This document shows positions 16,472 to 24,574 of a stretch of DNA of 64,000 bases, piece by piece (the stretch's first letter is position 1; the number at the start of each line of letters is the position of its first letter). This DNA comes from UBA4744 sp963707435. GTDB lineage: Bacteria > Actinomycetota > Acidimicrobiia > Spongiisociales > UBA4744. Made by a program: the position numbers and the translations under genes. Where the stretch lies: the NCBI GenBank assembly GCA_963707435.1, contig CAVPPF010000006.1:1-64000 (forward strand), written 5' to 3'. Below the pieces are notes generated by a model that had not been told where the DNA came from, made no database searches, and saw only the letters and a list, made by a program, of their open reading frames with translations.

Positions 16472-17218
16472 ATGATCAATATGAACGACGAATCGAACAG
16501 CTCGATCCTGGTCGCCGGACACCGGGGATTGCCACTCGAGTACCCGGACAACACCATCGAGGGCATCCTCGCCGCCGCCGAAGTATGTGACATGGTCGAG
16601 GTTGACGTGCGCCGCACCCGGGACGGCGTAGCCGTGCTTTCCCACGATGCACACCTCGGAGGGAAGGCCATCATCGACACGACGTGGGAGGTGCTGGCGG
16701 AGGTCGACGTCGGTGGCGGACTCCATCCGGCACGGCTCGACGACGTTCTCGAGGCTGCCGGCACGTTCCCGTTCAATTTCGAGATCAAGAACTCACCACT
16801 CGATCCGGACTTCGACGACACCTTCGCCTTCGCCTGTGAGGCGGCGAGCCGGGCAACCGGCCGGGACGTCGTCACCAGCTTTCACTGGCCGACAATGGAT
16901 GCGGTACGTGATGCTCACCCGCACCTCACCACCGGGCTGCTGGTCGACCCGACGGGTTCGCTGGATGCGGCCGTCACCTGGGCACGCGAAAGAGGGCACG
17001 GGGTGATTGCCCCGCACTGGTCGCTCCTCTCGGATCCGGCCGTGCTCACAGCGGCCGCCGGGGGCCGCCAACCCTTGCGGATCGTCGTCTGGACGGTCAA
17101 TGATGAAGGAGTCGGCCGCACACTGGCGGCGGGCGGGGTTTCGGCGATCATCACCGATGATCCGAAAAGGATGGTTGTGGCACTGAAGGGCGGGGACGGC
17201 GATGACGATCAAGGATGA
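16472..17218 (+). CDS. Glycerophosphodiester phosphodiesterase family protein
   Basis: A 248-residue GDPD-domain protein with AAGAGG ahead of ATG 16472. Motifs: AGHRGLPLEYPDNTIEG (catalytic His/Arg and the N-T-I of the barrel), EVDVRRTRDGVAVLSHD (metal-binding Glu/Asp and catalytic His), NFEIK, and VWTVND near the end. It would hydrolyse glycerophosphodiesters to glycerol 3-phosphate and alcohol. There is no signal peptide, so it is cytoplasmic. It overlaps the next gene by 17 bases. Confidence 0.88.
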   Translation: MINMNDESNSSILVAGHRGLPLEYPDNTIEGILAAAEVCDMVEVDVRRTRDGVAVLSHDAHLGGKAIIDTTWEVLAEVDVGGGLHPARLDDVLEAAGTFPFNFEIKNSPLDPDFDDTFAFACEAASRATGRDVVTSFHWPTMDAVRDAHPHLTTGLLVDPTGSLDAAVTWARERGHGVIAPHWSLLSDPAVLTAAAGGRQPLRIVVWTVNDEGVGRTLAAGGVSAIITDDPKRMVVALKGGDGDDDQG

Positions 17219-17663
17219 GCTGGCTGCGGAGCTCCACGAGGCCATGCGAGCGGGCGATCAGCGGCGACGGGAAGTAGTTCGCGAAATCGAAACGCTCGTG
17301 GCCCGGAAGCGGTCGGAACCCGGCTTCACGGGGCAGGTGGACGACGATCTGTACCGCGAAGTGATGGGCGCCTTCGCCAAGAAGATGGACAAGGCTGCGA
17401 GTGAGTATGAAGGCCTCGGGGAGCGGGGCGTGGACATGGCAGCCAAGCTGAGGTGGGAGGTCGGCTACCTCTCCCGATGGCTTCCCACCAAGCGATCCGA
17501 GGAGGAAACCCGCCAGATCGTCCGGGAGGCCATCGCCGAGCTGGGCGCTGCCGACCCGAAGATGGCCGGGCGGGTGGTCGGTCATCTCATGAAAACCATG
17601 GGCGAGGATCTCGACGGAGGTCTGGTCAACCGGGTCGTCCGGGAAGAGCTCGACACCGGGTGA
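17202..17663 (+). CDS. GatB/YqeY domain protein
   Basis: A 153-residue YqeY-like protein. The helical N terminus (IKDELAAELHEAMRAGDQRRR) and C-terminal features (RWEVGYLSRWLP, then ADPKMAGRVVGHLMK) are those of the tRNA-binding GatB tail domain found as a stand-alone family. Function unproven, and a role linked to tRNA amidation is often supposed. It overlaps genes at both ends, including a GTGA overlap with the ligase gene. Confidence 0.88.
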   Translation: MTIKDELAAELHEAMRAGDQRRREVVREIETLVARKRSEPGFTGQVDDDLYREVMGAFAKKMDKAASEYEGLGERGVDMAAKLRWEVGYLSRWLPTKRSEEETRQIVREAIAELGAADPKMAGRVVGHLMKTMGEDLDGGLVNRVVREELDTG

Positions 17664-18613
17664 GGCTTCCCCACTTCGAGCCCATGCTGGCCAGTCTGTG
17701 GCCGGCACCGTTCACCGATCCGGGATGGCTCTTCGAGATGAAGTGGGATGGCGTGCGGGCAATCCTCGCCTGGGATGGGGAACAGCCGGTCCTGTACTCG
17801 CGGACCGGGCGAGAGGTCACCGGTTCCTATCCCGAGCTGGCCGGATTCGCCCCCGGGCGGCCGTGTGTGCTGGACGGCGAGATCGTGGCCTTCGACGAGC
17901 AGGGCCGTCCCTCGTTCGCGAGTCTCCAGAAACGGATCGGAATTGGCGGCGGGATGCTTGCTGCACAAGCAGCCCGGGCCAACCCCATTTCGTACGTGGT
18001 GTTTGACCTGCTCTTCGACGGTGAGGACCTGAGGAATCGGACTATCGAACAGCGCTTGGAGCGGCTCGGCGCCCTGAACCTGCCGGCGCCGCTGATCGGC
18101 TCCGCCGTCGTTGAAACCGAGGGCGAGGCGTTGTTTGCTGCGGTCGCGGAACGAGGTCTCGAGGGAATCGTGGCCAAACGTCTTGGTTCGCGCTACCGGC
18201 CCGGCGAGCGGTCGCCGGACTGGAGGAAGATCCCCCACGTCCGGGTGTTACGGGCCGTCGTCGGCGGCTTCACGCCGGGGGGCGGGGGCCGGACCGGCAC
18301 CTTCGGATCGCTGGCACTCGGCCTCTGGGAAGGTACCCGCCTGCGCTGGATCGGGTCGGTCGGGACCGGGTTCGACGATGTGGCGCTGCGGGCGATTCGT
18401 GCCGCCCTGGACGAGATGACCGTCACCGAGAGCCCGTTTGAGAAAGACTCCGACCTACCGGCCGGCACGACCTGGGTCGTCCCGCATCTCGTCGCCCGGG
18501 TCGAGTTCAAAGAGTGGACCACCGCCGGCCGGTTGCGAGCCCCCTCGTTCAAGGGCTTCCTGGCCGATCCGGCCGAAGAGCAGACCTGGGAAACCGAAGG
18601 ACCGGAGGAGTAG
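17660..18613 (+). CDS. ATP-dependent DNA ligase (LigC/LigD-ligase type)
   Basis: A 317-residue ligase started at GTG 17660, overlapping the previous stop. The adenylation motif I EMKWDGVRAI places the reactive lysine at residue 28. Later motifs include SRTGREVT, VLDGEIVAFD, EGIVAKR and the DWRKI end of the catalytic domain, followed by an OB-fold (GTFGSLALGLWEG). The C terminus stops at VEFKEWT...LRAPSFKG, typical of the ligase part of LigD or of stand-alone LigC. No polymerase or phosphoesterase domain is fused. It converges on ku, which supports a role in end joining. Confidence 0.92.
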   Translation: MRLPHFEPMLASLWPAPFTDPGWLFEMKWDGVRAILAWDGEQPVLYSRTGREVTGSYPELAGFAPGRPCVLDGEIVAFDEQGRPSFASLQKRIGIGGGMLAAQAARANPISYVVFDLLFDGEDLRNRTIEQRLERLGALNLPAPLIGSAVVETEGEALFAAVAERGLEGIVAKRLGSRYRPGERSPDWRKIPHVRVLRAVVGGFTPGGGGRTGTFGSLALGLWEGTRLRWIGSVGTGFDDVALRAIRAALDEMTVTESPFEKDSDLPAGTTWVVPHLVARVEFKEWTTAGRLRAPSFKGFLADPAEEQTWETEGPEE

Positions 18614-18616
18614 TCA

Positions 18617-18760
18617 CAGTTTCCAGTTTCCAGTTCCCAGTTCCCAGTTCCCAGTTCCCAGTTCCCAGTTTGCGAGAATGGTATGCCTTTACTGGCTACT
18701 GGCTACTGGCTACTGGCTACTGGCTACTGGCTACTGGCTGGTGGCTGGTGGCTGGTGGCT
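18617..18760. repeat. Two heptanucleotide tandem arrays between ligase and ku
   Basis: Seven-base units run in two blocks: CAGTTYC-type units (eight, 18617-18672; mostly CAGTTCC) and ACTGGCT (seven exact copies, 18691-18739) passing into GGTGGCT (three copies, 18740-18760). The last unit reaches into the ku stop codon. Such heptad arrays are known as short tandemly repeated repetitive sequences in cyanobacteria and some other phyla. They expand by slippage and have no known coding role. Confidence 0.92.
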
Positions 18761-19547
18761 AGCTGGCGGCCTTGCGCTCCTTCGTTGCTTCGACGCTGGC
18801 CTTGAGGGCTTCGAGCAGATCGAGAACCTTGGTGGGCTCGGGGGTCTCCGGGCTCACGATCTCCTCACCTTCGATCTTCTTGCGGGCGAGTTCTTCGATG
18901 GCTCCCCGGGTCGGGTCCTGGTAGGCATCGGCGTCGAACGGTGAGGTCAGATTGTCGATGATCATCGCGGCCATCTTGACTTCTTCTTCGCGCACCTCGA
19001 TCTCCGATTCGAGTTCTTCGAACGCAGGCGCCCGGATCTCATCAGGCCAGAACATCGTCTCCAGGATCAGCACGTTCTCATCGGCGCGGAGCGTTGCGAG
19101 GTACTCCTTTTCGCGGAGCGCGAATTTGGCAATCCCGACACGGTCCTTGTCGCGCAGGGCCTGCAGCAGGATGCGGTAGGCCTTCAAGCCTGTCTGCTCG
19201 GGGACCAGGTAGTAGGACGACCGGTAGAAGATCGGGTCGATCTCCTTCGTCTCCACGAACTGGACGACGTCGACGATCTTCGATCCGCCCCGGGACGTGG
19301 CCGCCTCCAACTCCTCGTCGGTGAAGACCACGTACCTGCCCTTCTCCACCTCATATCCGCGGACGATGTCGTCCCACGTGACTTCCTTGCCGTCGGCTTC
19401 TGCGACCCGCTTGTACTTGATGGCGCTGCTGTCGCCCGAGCGCAGCATCTTGAACTTCGGGGTCTTGTTCTCGGTGGCGGTGAACAGCGCCACCGGAATC
19501 GTGACCAGTCCGAAGCTGATGGCACCCTTCCAGATCGATCTCGGCAT
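18759..19547 (-). CDS. ku: Ku homodimer, non-homologous end-joining protein
   Basis: A 262-residue bacterial Ku from ATG 19547, preceded by AGG at about eight bases. It opens with the family signature RSIWKGAISFGLVTIPVALF. Conserved internal parts include YKRVAEADGKEV, GYEVEKGRYVVFTDEE, FYRSSYYLVPE, KFALREKEYLATLR and the C-terminal DNA-ring helix region. It lacks a long Lys-rich tail. Ku binds double-strand ends and recruits the ligase, here encoded by the convergent neighbour. Heptad repeats abut both ends of the gene. Confidence 0.95.
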   Translation of the reverse strand: MPRSIWKGAISFGLVTIPVALFTATENKTPKFKMLRSGDSSAIKYKRVAEADGKEVTWDDIVRGYEVEKGRYVVFTDEELEAATSRGGSKIVDVVQFVETKEIDPIFYRSSYYLVPEQTGLKAYRILLQALRDKDRVGIAKFALREKEYLATLRADENVLILETMFWPDEIRAPAFEELESEIEVREEEVKMAAMIIDNLTSPFDADAYQDPTRGAIEELARKKIEGEEIVSPETPEPTKVLDLLEALKASVEATKERKAAS

Positions 19548-19560
19548 GGGAGACAACCTA

Positions 19561-19588
19561 TCAGCTATCAGTAATCAGTGGTCAGAAC
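19561..19588. repeat. Degenerate TCAGNNN heptad repeat upstream of ku
   Basis: Four units with seven-base period, TCAGCTA, TCAGTAA, TCAGTGG and TCAGAAC, lie between the ku start and tRNA-Arg. Together with the arrays at 18617-18760 they flank ku on both sides. Confidence 0.7.
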
Positions 19589-19590
19589 GG

Positions 19591-19662
19591 CGCCCTCGGC
19601 AGGATTCGAACCTGCGCACCCGGCTCCGGAGGCCGGTGCTCTATCCCCTGAGCTACGAGGGC
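19591..19662 (-). tRNA. tRNA-Arg(CCG)
   Basis: Read on the minus strand, the acceptor stem GCCCTCG pairs with CGAGGGC, the D arm contains GCTCAGGGGATAGAGC, the anticodon loop is CTCCGGA with anticodon CCG, and the T loop is TTCGAAT. The discriminator is G and CCA is not encoded. The tRNA is 72 bases long. Confidence 0.95.
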
Positions 19663-19798
19663 TCGAGTGCTGCAATCCAACGTGGAGACGCACCCGGCGC
19701 CGCGGAGTGTACCAAAGGTAGGGGCGTGCTCTCTCTGCCGCCGAGATGTGGCAACATCGGCACAGACCAAACAACCGCGGGCCGGAAGAGGGCACGAC

Positions 19799-21079
19799 AT
19801 GAAGGTGGGGATCGGCATTCTTGGAGGAGGAACCGTCGGCGGCGCGCTCCTCCAATACTTGATCAACGAACAGCAGGCCATCGTCGCCAAGACCGGACTG
19901 GAACTGGAGGTCCGGCGGGTGGCCGTGCGGTCCATCGCCAAGGCCAGGCCGACCCCGATTCCGCCCGAGCTCATCACGGATCAGCCGGAACACCTGATCG
20001 ACGACCCAGCGATCGACCTCGTGGTCGAGGTGATGGGAGGTCTGGAACCTGCCGGTGATCTGGTCATGCGGGCGCTGCAGGCCGGCAAGCCCGTCGTCAC
20101 GGCGAACAAAGAGCTCGTCGCCGCCCGGGGCGCGGAGCTGATACGTCGAGCCGAAGAAAAGGGTGTGTCGCTGCTGTTCGAGGCTGCTGTCGGGGGAGGA
20201 ATTCCGATCATCCGGCCGCTCTCGGAGTCGCTCGCCGGCGAACGGATCACGAGGGTGCTGGGCATCGTCAACGGCACGACCAACTACATTCTGACGCGCA
20301 TGAGCGATGACCTCGCCTATGCGGAAGCGGTCGCCGAGGCACAGGCGCTCGGCTATGCCGAAGCCGATCCAACTGCCGATGTGTCCGGTGCCGACGCGGC
20401 GGCCAAGACGGCCATCCTCGCCAGCCTGGCCTTCGGAACCTGGGTCTCGGTAGATGCCGTCTACCGGGAGGGGATCGAGGCGCTCGACCCTGTTGATCTG
20501 CGGTTTGCGGCCGATCTCGGCTACGTGCCGAAGCTTCTCGCGATTGGTGAGGAGTCCGTGCACGGTGTCAGTGCCCGGGTCCATCCTGCTCTCGTGCCCG
20601 TCGATCATCCTCTTGCGTCCGTGCGGGGAGCGAACAATGCGGTGTTCATTGAGGGTCCGCAGGTCGGGGAGTTGCTGTTCATGGGACCGGGGGCGGGAGG
20701 AGGGCCAACCGCCACCGCCGTGCTCGGGGACATCATCGATGCCGCCCGGGAACTGCTGGCGGAGGCGCAGGTCGCTCCCCGGATCCGTTTTGCGCCGGGT
20801 CGCTTGCGTGACTTCGGGGAGATCGAAACGAAGTGGTACGTCCGGCTCGAGGTCGCCGATGCTCCAGGTGTCCTGGCCCTGGTCGCCGGGACCTTTGGCG
20901 ACGCGGGTGTGAGCATCAAGTCGGTGTGGCAGGAGGGTCGTGGCGAGGACGCAACGTTGCTCCTTATCACCCACGATGCGCTCGAATCCAACCAGCGGGC
21001 GGCTGTAGCCGGACTGAGGTCGCTCGATGTCGTGACCGAAGTTGCCGCGACCATCCGGGTTCAGAGCGACGAGCCGTGA
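19799..21079 (+). CDS. hom: Homoserine dehydrogenase
   Basis: A 426-residue enzyme from ATG 19799, chosen because GGAAGAGGG lies upstream and the Rossmann loop GILGGGTVGGALLQ begins at once. Further motifs: VTANKELVAARG, GGGIPIIRPL, GIVNGTTNYIL and the catalytic-lysine region EGIEALDPVDLRFAADLGY. Residues from about 345 on form an ACT domain (VRLEVADAPGVLALVAGTF), the usual site of threonine feedback inhibition. It reduces aspartate semialdehyde to homoserine. thrC follows after four bases, a threonine operon without thrB in view. Confidence 0.95.
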   Translation: MKVGIGILGGGTVGGALLQYLINEQQAIVAKTGLELEVRRVAVRSIAKARPTPIPPELITDQPEHLIDDPAIDLVVEVMGGLEPAGDLVMRALQAGKPVVTANKELVAARGAELIRRAEEKGVSLLFEAAVGGGIPIIRPLSESLAGERITRVLGIVNGTTNYILTRMSDDLAYAEAVAEAQALGYAEADPTADVSGADAAAKTAILASLAFGTWVSVDAVYREGIEALDPVDLRFAADLGYVPKLLAIGEESVHGVSARVHPALVPVDHPLASVRGANNAVFIEGPQVGELLFMGPGAGGGPTATAVLGDIIDAARELLAEAQVAPRIRFAPGRLRDFGEIETKWYVRLEVADAPGVLALVAGTFGDAGVSIKSVWQEGRGEDATLLLITHDALESNQRAAVAGLRSLDVVTEVAATIRVQSDEP

Positions 21080-21083
21080 ACCG

Positions 21084-22463
21084 ATGAGGTATCAGTCAAC
21101 GAGAGGCCTGGCGCCGGCAGTCGGGTTCGACGACGTGCTCCTCACCGGCCTCGCTCCGGACGGTGGCCTCTACATCCCGGAGCGGTGGCCGGAGTTCACC
21201 TACACACAGATAGCGGCGATGCGAGGCCTGTCGTATCCAGCCCTGGTAGCTGCGGTCTCCGCTCCGTTCCTCGACGCTTCGGTGGCCGATCTGTCCGTCA
21301 TCGCCGGGGATGCCTACGCCCCCTTCGAGAAACTGGTGCCGCTCACCGAACTGAATGACGGCATGTGGTTGCTCGAGCTCTACTGGGGCCCGACTCTGGC
21401 GTTCAAGGACTACGCGCTGCAACTGCTCGGCCGGTTGTTCGATGCGAGCCTGGCCGCACGGGACACCAGTGCCCTCCTGCTCGGAGCGACGTCGGGAGAT
21501 ACCGGATCGGCGGCAATCGAAGCGTGCCGGGACCGTGCGCGGCTCGACATTGTGATTCTGCATCCGCACGGCCGGGTGTCCGACGTACAACGCCGGCAAA
21601 TGACCACCGTCGACGCGCCGAACGTGCACAACATCGCCGTGCAGGGCACCTTCGACGATTGCCAGGGCCTGGTGAAGAGGATGCTGGCCGATCCGGCCCT
21701 GCGTCGCGACCTCGGCGTGACCTCGGTCAACTCGATCAACTGGGTGCGGATCATGGCGCAGGTCGCCTACTACTTCTGGGCCGCTCTGGTGCAGGGAGCT
21801 CCGGACCGGTCCGTCTCGTTCGCGGTTCCGACCGGCAACTTCGGCAACGTGTTTGCCGCGTACGTGGCCCGCCGCATGGGGTTGCCCATTCACCGTCTCA
21901 TCATCGGCACCAATCGCAACAACGCCGTATCCCGATTCTTCGAGACGGGCCGCCTGTCCATCGACGAGGTGGTTCCGACGATCACCCCGGCGATGGATAT
22001 CCAGGTGCCGAGCAACCTCGAGCGGCTTCTGTTCGATGTGCATGAAAAAGACGGCGGGGCGGTCCGGGACCTGATGAGCCGTTTCGCCGAACACGGAGAC
22101 CTCGAGATCGATCAGGTTCGGCTCCGGCATCTGCAGGAGTTCGTCTCGGCGACGTGGTTCGAAGAACCGGCCGTTCGCCAAACAATGGCCGGGGTGCTCG
22201 AGGAGACCGGGGTTCTCGTGGACCCCCACACGGCCGTCGGTATTGCCGCCGCCCGGACCGAAGACCGCGACCCGGATGTCCCGGTCATTTGTATCGGCAC
22301 GGCCCACCCGGCGAAGTTCCCCGACGCCGTGGAAGCCGCAACCGGGGTCCGTCCTTCGCTTCCCGGCCGTCTCGCCGACCTGCTGGACCGCCCGGAAACC
22401 ATGACGGTCCTGCCGCCGGATCATGCTGCAATCGAAGGGTTTGTTCGCTCGGTGATCGATTAG
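21084..22463 (+). CDS. thrC: Threonine synthase
   Basis: A 459-residue PLP enzyme of the longer ThrC type. The N terminus (MRYQSTRGLAPAVGFDDVLLTGLAPDGGLYIPE) is followed by the PLP-lysine motif LAFKDYALQLL near residue 110 and the phosphate loop GATSGDTGSAA. PTGNFGN sits near residue 250. It converts O-phosphohomoserine to threonine. It is translated just after hom. A homoserine kinase must lie elsewhere. Confidence 0.95.
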   Translation: MRYQSTRGLAPAVGFDDVLLTGLAPDGGLYIPERWPEFTYTQIAAMRGLSYPALVAAVSAPFLDASVADLSVIAGDAYAPFEKLVPLTELNDGMWLLELYWGPTLAFKDYALQLLGRLFDASLAARDTSALLLGATSGDTGSAAIEACRDRARLDIVILHPHGRVSDVQRRQMTTVDAPNVHNIAVQGTFDDCQGLVKRMLADPALRRDLGVTSVNSINWVRIMAQVAYYFWAALVQGAPDRSVSFAVPTGNFGNVFAAYVARRMGLPIHRLIIGTNRNNAVSRFFETGRLSIDEVVPTITPAMDIQVPSNLERLLFDVHEKDGGAVRDLMSRFAEHGDLEIDQVRLRHLQEFVSATWFEEPAVRQTMAGVLEETGVLVDPHTAVGIAAARTEDRDPDVPVICIGTAHPAKFPDAVEAATGVRPSLPGRLADLLDRPETMTVLPPDHAAIEGFVRSVID

Positions 22464-22466
22464 GGC

Positions 22467-22495
22467 TTGGAACAATCCCGATTCCGCCGTAGTAT
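22467..22495 (+). promoter_or_regulatory. Putative rho promoter
   Basis: TTGGAA (22467-22472) and TAGTAT (22490-22495) are 17 bases apart, directly after the thrC stop. They would start a leader of about 200 bases before rho. Rho leaders often carry autoregulatory sites, and I see short stems in it (for example around 22515-22540) but no riboswitch class I can name. Confidence 0.5.
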
Positions 22496-22705
22496 GCCGT
22501 TCGTACCTGAACACCTCGCCGCTTTACGCGTGGTGAGAGGTCGCCCCCACACCCAGGCAGCGGCATTCGTGTCGTACTGGATGTCGAGGTGTTGAACCCT
22601 CAGTTCCTGCTCTCCCATTCAGATCAGGGTCGAGCGCCAGGGTTCGAGGAATCCAAAGGCTGCGGCACAGCTCGCTAGATCGAGCTACCCGTCGGAAAGG
22701 ACGAT

Positions 22706-24283
22706 ATGACCAGCAGATCCGAACTCCAGGGGAAACCCGTCAAGGACCTCCGTGAGATCGCTGCATCAGTCGGCGTAGAAAGCAATGGCCTCCAGAAGGC
22801 AAAACTCATCGAGGCAATCCTCGGTTCGCCGGACTTCGTCGTGACCGATGACCCGGCCCCCATCGATATGCCCGCGACTGTCCCTACGCCACCCGCGGAC
22901 GCCGAACAAGCCGAAAAGGCCGACAAGGCCGAAGAGGCAGAGCAGTCCGAACCAACGGAACAGGCTGCGGAGGGGCAGGATTCCGACGAGCCTTCAGGCG
23001 AAGACCGCGCCGGTGCCGAGGAGTCACGTCCCCGGGGTGACGATCGCCAGCGGGACGACCGGCAGGATCGGTCCCGTCCCGGTGACGACGGCCAGGGCCG
23101 TAATCGCAACCGTCGCCGCCGGCGGAGCGGTGGTGGTGGCCAGCAGGAACAGATCCCGGAAGGCGATCTGGAGGTCCGGCAGGGCATCCTGGACATCCTT
23201 CCCGAGGGATACGGGTTCTTGCGGGTCACGGGTTATCTGCCCGGAGACAAAGACGTCTACGTCTCTGCGAGTCAGGTTCGCAAGTTCGGGCTCCGCAAGG
23301 GCGATCTGGTCAGCGGACCGATCCGTCCCCCGCGGTCCCAGGAGAAATTCCCTGCGCTCACCCGGATTGAGACCATCAACCTGCTGTCGGCCGAAGAAGG
23401 CCGCAACCGGCCCCGGTTTGAGAAACTGACCCCGCTCTTCCCCGACATGCGGCTCCGGCTCGAGATCGAGGGCGAACCCAATCAGGAGCTGGCCAGGATC
23501 ATCGACCTCGTTGCCCCGATCGGCAAGGGTCAGCGCGGCATGATCGTCTCCCCGCCCAAAGCCGGGAAGACAACCGTGCTGAAGGAGATCGCCCACTCGA
23601 TCACCGCCAACAACCCCGAGTGCTACCTGATGGTGGTCCTCGTCGATGAGCGTCCTGAGGAAGTCACGGACATGCAGCGCTCGGTGAAAGGTGAGGTCGT
23701 GTACTCGACCTTCGACCGTCCCGCCGAGGAGCACACGCAGGTTTCCGATCTGGCACTGGAACGGGCCAAGCGGCTGGTGGAGATGGGCACCGACGTCGTG
23801 ATCCTGCTGGACTCTGTGACCAGGCTCGCCCGGGCACACAACCTGGCAACTCCGGCCAGCGGCCGAATCCTGTCCGGTGGTGTGGACTCGACGGCGCTGT
23901 ATCCGCCAAAACGGTTCTTCGGTGCCGCTCGCAATATCGAGGAAGGCGGAAGCCTCACGATCATGGGCACCGCACTCGTAGAGACCGGCTCCCGGATGGA
24001 CGAAGTGATCTTCGAAGAGTTCAAGGGGACAGGCAACATGGAGTTGCGGCTCGATCGCGGGTTGGCGGACCGCCGGATCTATCCGGCCGTCGATATCAGC
24101 CAGTCGGGAACAAGGAAGGAAGAACTGCTGTTCAATCCTTCGGAGCTCGCTCAGGTATGGAAACTCCGGCGAGTGCTGCTGGCCCTTGAACCCGGCGCAG
24201 CTCTCGAGTTGCTCATCGATCGACTCAAGACCTCCAAGTCCAACGCGGAGTTCCTGGACGAAATCGCCAAGAGCACCGGATAA
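22706..24283 (+). CDS. rho: Transcription termination factor Rho
   Basis: A 525-residue Rho. Residues 1-48 form the SAP-like Rho N domain (VKDLREIAASVGVE...LIEAIL). Residues 55-150 are an unusual low-complexity insertion, first acidic and Gln-rich, then Arg/Asp/Gly-rich with a run of Args. The cold-shock RNA-binding domain follows (EGYGFLR). The ATPase has Walker A PPKAGKTTVLKEIAHS, VVLVDERPEEVTDMQRSV and the Q/R loops with DSVTRLARAHN. Such insertions are typical of high-GC actinobacterial Rho and add RNA-binding capacity. GGAAAGG precedes the ATG. Confidence 0.97.
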   Translation: MTSRSELQGKPVKDLREIAASVGVESNGLQKAKLIEAILGSPDFVVTDDPAPIDMPATVPTPPADAEQAEKADKAEEAEQSEPTEQAAEGQDSDEPSGEDRAGAEESRPRGDDRQRDDRQDRSRPGDDGQGRNRNRRRRRSGGGGQQEQIPEGDLEVRQGILDILPEGYGFLRVTGYLPGDKDVYVSASQVRKFGLRKGDLVSGPIRPPRSQEKFPALTRIETINLLSAEEGRNRPRFEKLTPLFPDMRLRLEIEGEPNQELARIIDLVAPIGKGQRGMIVSPPKAGKTTVLKEIAHSITANNPECYLMVVLVDERPEEVTDMQRSVKGEVVYSTFDRPAEEHTQVSDLALERAKRLVEMGTDVVILLDSVTRLARAHNLATPASGRILSGGVDSTALYPPKRFFGAARNIEEGGSLTIMGTALVETGSRMDEVIFEEFKGTGNMELRLDRGLADRRIYPAVDISQSGTRKEELLFNPSELAQVWKLRRVLLALEPGAALELLIDRLKTSKSNAEFLDEIAKSTG

Positions 24284-24315
24284 GCGGCATACTGCTGAGA
24301 ACGAAGGAGAAAGCA

Positions 24316-24546
24316 GTGAAAGCAGGAATTCATCCCGATTACGTGGAGACCACGGTCAAGTGCTCGTGCGGCAACACGTTCGCAACGAGGTCGACCGAAG
24401 CCGAGCTCCATGTTGAGCTCTGCAACGAGTGCCACCCGTTCTTCACGGGCAAGCAGAAGCTGGTCGACACCGGTGGCCGCGTCGAGCGTTTCCAGAAGCG
24501 ATACGGTCGCAAGAGCTTCACTGCCGACAAGAGCACCGACGCCTAA
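24316..24546 (+). CDS. rpmE: 50S ribosomal protein L31
   Basis: A 76-residue L31 from GTG 24316 with AAGGAGA upstream. It is the zinc-binding type with the ligands CSC and CNEC (residues 16-18 and 36-39). The C terminus has RVERFQKRYGRK. It bridges the ribosomal subunits. Its place between rho and prfA is conserved in many bacteria. Zinc-type L31 is often replaced by a Cys-less paralogue under zinc starvation, and no paralogue is seen here. Confidence 0.97.
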   Translation: MKAGIHPDYVETTVKCSCGNTFATRSTEAELHVELCNECHPFFTGKQKLVDTGGRVERFQKRYGRKSFTADKSTDA

Positions 24547-24574
24547 TCGGTTCCGAGATCTTGAGGAGGAGCCG

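Noticed and set aside
18617..18760. Heptad arrays considered as a CRISPR array
   Set aside because: Units are seven bases, directly tandem with no spacers, and no cas genes are near.
11566..19662. tRNA genes considered as integration sites for a mobile element
   Set aside because: No integrase, no direct repeat of the tRNA 3' end and only housekeeping genes lie next to either tRNA.
22496..22705. Riboswitch or attenuator in the rho leader
   Set aside because: I see short GC stems but no known riboswitch core or terminator/antiterminator pair. A covariance-model search would be needed.
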